Shown: positions 60,288-64,000 of the stretch, one piece after another
How the letters are laid out: every line of letters begins with the position of its first letter
How positions within the stretch are numbered: the first letter of the stretch is position 1
Made by a program: the position numbers and the translations under genes
The notes under the pieces: generated by a model
What the model saw: the letters and a program-made list of their open reading frames with translations, nothing else
Database searches by the model: none
Told to the model about the DNA's origin: nothing
Assembly: GCA_019448385.1 (NCBI GenBank)
Contig: JAGTXO010000012.1
Coordinates: 248,001 to 312,000 of the forward strand
Reading direction: 5' to 3'
Length of the DNA: 64,000 bases
From: Diacronema lutheri
Taxonomy: Eukaryota > Haptophyta > Pavlovophyceae > Pavlovales > Pavlovaceae

Positions 60288-62844
60288 TCATGACGCGCAC
60301 GCCCGCAGGTCGCCGCCGTACCAGCGCCGCCGGTTACTCTCGCTGATCCGGCGCGCCCACGTGATTGGGTTGGCGACAACTGGGTCGGCGCCCGGGTACG
60401 AGCAATTGAGCGCTTCTTTGGCGTCTCGCCTCCTGCTCGTGTAAAAGGGCGCCTCTTCGGCTGCGCGCGTGAGTGCGCGTGCGGTGCGTGCGGCGCGGAC
60501 GGCGCGGGCGGCGCGTGAGTGTGGCGCGTCCACGCCTCGCCGTGCGGCGCGCGTCCGCCCGCGCCGCACCGAGGAACGGGTTGCGCTCGCGCGAGCAGTA
60601 CTCGACGGAGAGTCCGCCGAGCAGCTTGGACATCCGGTCGTTGAACGCATGCAGCGTGCCGTCTTTCATCCCTTCCACGCAGCCGTCGAGGTCCGCGAGC
60701 TGGATGCCATCAATCTCAAGGATGGCTGCCGCCGACGCGCTTGCTGACGCGCGGACCGCACGCGACACGCCGCCGACGCTGCTGGGCGCGGCGAGCGCGA
60801 CGATGGCCGCGGCACGCGGCGCGCGCGCGCCGTTGCCGCTGTGTGCTGCGAAGAGCTCGACGGCTGCGACGGAGGCGAGGACATGCGGTGGGAGGCGCCG
60901 ATCATTCCAGAAGGAGGCGTAACGTCGCTGCACGCGCAGCTCGTCCCACCAGAACGGCTCGAAGAGGAAGTCGAAGGGGCAGACGAACGGCAGCTCCATC
61001 GACGCCGCGCCCGCCACACGGCAATCCTCGAGCAGCCACCAGAAGCGCTCGCAATAGCAGCGCAGCTCGGGCAGCACGAGTACCCGGCCGGTTGCCTCCG
61101 CGAGCGCGAAGCCGTTGCGCAGCGCGCGCCGGAGCGCCGCCTGAGCGGCAAGCTGCGGCGCGGCCGGATCCACCGCCGCGCGCGGGTCGCGCGCGCCGAT
61201 CGCAACGTCCGACTGCACGAGGTTCGCCGGATGCCAGCACGCGCTCTCCGGCCTGCCCGACGCGATTTCCGCCGGGACGCAGCGCTGCGCGCTCGCGCGG
61301 AACGGTTCGACCGCGCGCTCGTACACGGCGTCAATGTGGGCGATGCGCACGTAGCGCGCCTCCTGCGCAAAGTAGCGCTCATCCTCCACGAGCCACCAAC
61401 CCTGCTCGCGCAGCCTCTCACGCTTGCCGAACAGGTCGCCGAAGCCCCACGACAGGTGCACAGCCACCGGCGCGGGCGCGCCGGCGCGCGCGTGCACGTG
61501 CTGCACGAAGAAGGTGTGCCCGCCAAGGAAGAGGCCCATCGGCAGCACGGCCGCACGCAGTCGCCCATGCCACATCCACTGCACCGCCCGCCGCCGCGCG
61601 CGCGCGAGCTCGCCAAGAGAGGCAACGAGGCGCGCTCGGCTGAGCGGACGCGCGGGCTTCGCGCCGGGCGGCTCCGCCACGTCGGCGCCCAGCCGCGGAG
61701 CGCTCGGCACGCTCGGCACGTACGCGACGAACTCGCGCCCACCGACCGTCGTCACGCGCGCGCCGGTGGGCGTGGATGAGCCGGCGGCGAGGACAAGCGT
61801 TGGCGCGTACGGCGCGGACGAACAGCGCGCGAGGTCGCGATCGGCGGGGTCGCGCGGCCCGTCGACGCCGGCGCGCGCGCCTTCCGGCGGGTAGCACCCC
61901 TTGAGCAGCAGGTTGAACTCCTGCTGGTCATGCCCGTCGCGTGTGTGCAGGCATCGATGCGCCCACTCGAGCACAAACGCCAGTGCCGATGCCGACGAGC
62001 GAACAAAGAGGACGCCCGTGTTGATCTCGGCCTCAAGGAGGCGGTGCGCGGACGAGTCGAGCGCAAAGTCGACCGTATCGGTGCCGAGCAGCACGTCCGC
62101 CTCGGCGAGCGCCTCGCGCGTCGTGCGCGTCTCGGCGCCGTCGGCCGCGCCATCAGCCGCACGCGCGTGCGCGAGCTTGCCAGGCGCGTGGAGCACGCCC
62201 CACGGGTGGCGGAGCCAGATGACGTCGACGTCGGAGACGAGGACCGAATACCCGCGCTCGAGCAGCGCCGCGAGCGTGAGCGATTTGACGTGCCCCATCT
62301 TCTTAAACGCCGAGAGGTCGCCCCGAAAGTACTCGGACGCGTCGCGGTGTTGCCGCTCGGGCGTGTATGCACGGTCGGCGATGATCTGCCAGCGCGGCGC
62401 GAGGAAGGCGCGCACGCCGCCGCGGGCGGCCAGCGCGTCGAGCACGCGCGTATCGAGAGCCGCGACGACGAACGGCTCCAGCTCGCGCACGCGTGAGACG
62501 TGCTCGACCCAGTTGAGCGCAAAGTCGAGCACCGCGACCGTCCCGAACGTCAGCACCAGCGTGTGCGGCGGTGCGGGGAGCTGGGCGAGCACCGCGTCGA
62601 ACGAGCCGGTGAAATTTTCGCGCGGTGCCGTCGGGGCGCCGGGCGTCGACGGCGTGGACGCGCCGCGGCCGGCGGCGACAGCGCGCGCATCGTTCGCAGG
62701 CGCGGTGCCGACCGTCGTCACGCGGAACCGGCGCGCGCTGAGCGCCGGCAGTTCGACGAGCTGGAGTGCGAGGACCACGCAGGCGGCCGCAAGCATAGCG
62801 ATCGCCGCCCGGCCGCCCCGACGCGCCGCCGGGGTCCGCCCCAT
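60288..62844 (-). CDS. GT77-like (RRA/XEG113-type) glycosyltransferase, type II membrane protein (2 exons)
   Basis: Exons 62844-60570 and 60460-60288 (815 residues; phase 1). A signal anchor (AIAMLAAACVVLALQLVEL) lies near the N terminus. The catalytic part includes TFGTVAVLDFALNWVEHV, EPFVVAALDT, FKKMGHVKSLTLAALLERGY and VLVSDVDVIWLRHPWG, the DxD-bearing block of nucleotide-diphospho-sugar transferases of the GT77 arabinosyltransferase/XEG113 type. DVLLGTDTVDFALD, EINTGVLFVRSS and QQEFNLLLKGC follow. Later sequence (LSWGFGDLFGKRERLREQGW, NGFALAEATGRVLVLPELRC) matches the long C-terminal region of XEG113-like plant proteins. Exon 2 restores a soluble tail (EEAPFYTSRRRDAKEALNCS). Golgi extension of hydroxyproline-linked or wall glycans is inferred. 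The first real ATG is at 62844. Confidence 0.8.
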
Positions 62845-63152
62845 CCCGCCCTGGCGGACCCCCACCACCTCGACCGCGCCGAGCCGAGCGGGACGCCGTC
62901 CGAGCGATGGCGGCGCGTGCAGCGCTCAAAAGGCGCGAAAAGGGCCCCGACGCACCGTTGGCCACTCGGGCAGCAGCTCGAGGCCGCGGGAAGCAAGCGG
63001 CGCAGCGCGGAGCGCTCGGACGAGCGTCGACCAAGGCCGCTCGGGCAGGCGCCGGGCTGCAGGCGCCGCACGCCGTACCACCCGCGCGCCCGTCCGCGGG
63101 CCCGCCGCGAGCCGGCGCGCGCGCGGCGCGAGTCGCGAGCCGCTCCGCCGAG

Positions 63153-64000
63153 ATGGTGGCCGCCACGCACGCCGCCGACGCGCTCGACGTGGGCGAGCTG
63201 CGCGCGGCGCTCACGAGCCTGCGGTACGAGCAGCCGCTCGACGATCAGAGCGCGCCGCTCGTCGGCGCGCTCCTCGCCGACCTGCTGCACAAGGACCGCG
63301 AGCTCAAACGCCACGCCAAGGAGCTCGCGTCGGCAGGCGGCCAGCTCGAGCCGCTCAAGCACGACAACTCCAACTTGCTCAAGGAGAACAACCAGCTGCA
63401 CCTCGAGCTGATCAAGCGCGCAGAGGAGGCGGCCGCGCGAGAGCGCGCCCACGACGCCGCCACGCGCGCCCTCGAGCGCGAGAACGCCAACCTGCGCTTC
63501 GTCGCCGCGCAGCAGGCTGAGCGTCTGCGCGTGCTCGAGCGCGACGCGGACGCGCTGCGCACGAAGGCGGAGCACGCGCTCGCGCAGGCGAACCTAGTGC
63601 TGCCGCAGGCCGCGCAAGTGCGCAAGCGGAGCGCGCCGCCCAAGGTCGCTCGGTGCGCGCGGCGGCGGCGGAGGCGCCGCCAACGCCGCGCGCGCGCGCG
63701 TGCGTGCCTGGTGCACCGCGGCGCGCCGTGCCGTCCGCCCACGGTGTCGCCCTTCCGTTGGCGCGCGCGTGGCCCCTGCTCCGCCGCATGCGCGACGGCC
63801 GCTCGCCCACGCGCAGGCGCTCGGTGATGGAGGCACACTCGCCCGTCGAGCCCGCGCGCGAGGAGGACTTGCCCCCGCCCGCGCAGGTGCCGATCGTCGC
63901 CTTCGACGCGCTCTCGTCCGCGCAGGCGCAGGTCGCCGAGCTCTCGGACGCGCTCGCGGCGGCGCAGGCGCGCGAGTCCGACTTCGAGGAGGCACGCGAC
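63153..64000 (+). CDS. CEP135: CEP135/Bld10-like centriole protein, 3' end beyond window
   Basis: Exon 1 63153-63652 and exon 2 63817 to the window edge (open at 64000), joined phase 2. Family block at the N terminus: DVGELRAALTSLRYEQPLDD (CEP135 has LDQLGYRQ-L), SAPLVGALLADLLHKDRELK, LEPLKHDNSNLLKENNQLH (equivalent to PYKLENARLSRENNELY), then ENANLRFVAAQQAERLRVLE and VRKRSAPPKVARRSVMEA. CEP135/Bld10 forms the tip of centriole cartwheel spokes and binds tubulin. I chose the ATG at 63153 (MVAATHAADALD), as in the family. An ATG at 62907 is in frame and would add an 82-residue Ala/Arg-rich leader. It is divergent from the glycosyltransferase. Confidence 0.9.

Noticed and set aside
1-64000. Bacterial origin of the sequence, given high GC and dense genes
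   Set aside because: Spliceosomal introns, SNAREs, Pol III subunit, spindle checkpoint and ciliary genes show nuclear eukaryotic DNA.

Overview
This is nuclear DNA of a GC-rich, flagellated, very gene-dense eukaryote. I read 30 protein genes on both strands, many with short introns (about 83 to 350 bp) that keep reading phase. The organism is most likely an alga with a secondary plastid. Core eukaryotic genes are present (U1-C, BUB3, HAS1/DDX18, RPC7, PINX1, VAMP7, TBC1D22). So are cilium or basal-body genes (B9D1, DNAAF3, RIB43A, CEP135 and a myosin carrying CEP164-like and Tubby modules). Three proteins have signal-peptide-like N termini as used for plastid or periplastid import (an NFACT/RqcH-type protein, a short-form tRNase Z and a UBE2W-type E2). 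The composition and gene mix resemble a haptophyte, perhaps a pavlovophyte, but that placement is inference.

Layout: 1-17 kb holds a giant unidentified protein, a C2H2 finger protein, a WD-repeat protein, the E2, the NFACT protein, a FABP-like protein and PINX1. 17-29.6 kb holds the myosin-WW-Tubby gene head to head with B9D1, then U1-C and ubiquilin split apart by a 2.76 kb DNA transposon with 438 bp terminal inverted repeats, then a CDF-type transporter. 29.6-42 kb holds TBC1D22, a GtrA-like membrane protein, two unknown proteins, DNAAF3 (apparently spliced to a YL1_C module), a sulfotransferase/glycosyltransferase and VAMP7. 42-51 kb holds an aminotransferase, RPC7, tRNase Z, HAS1, a four-TM protein and RIB43A. 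51-64 kb holds a 2017-residue HTH-repeat/R2R3-MYB regulator, BUB3, a GT77-like glycosyltransferase and the start of CEP135.

The strongest organisational signal is that genes alternate minus/plus in head-to-head pairs. Start codons of a pair are typically 28 to 220 bp apart, so most promoters must be shared, and tails converge with gaps as small as 16-22 bp. Introns mostly open with GTGCG rather than GTAAG, and several hold runs of 14-40 C or G. The cilium theme recurs five times in 47 kb, most clearly where the ciliary myosin fusion and B9D1 share one 156 bp promoter region.

All exon structures were read by eye from conserved protein joins, phase and GT/GC-AG borders, with no transcript data. 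Exon borders should be taken as predictions.
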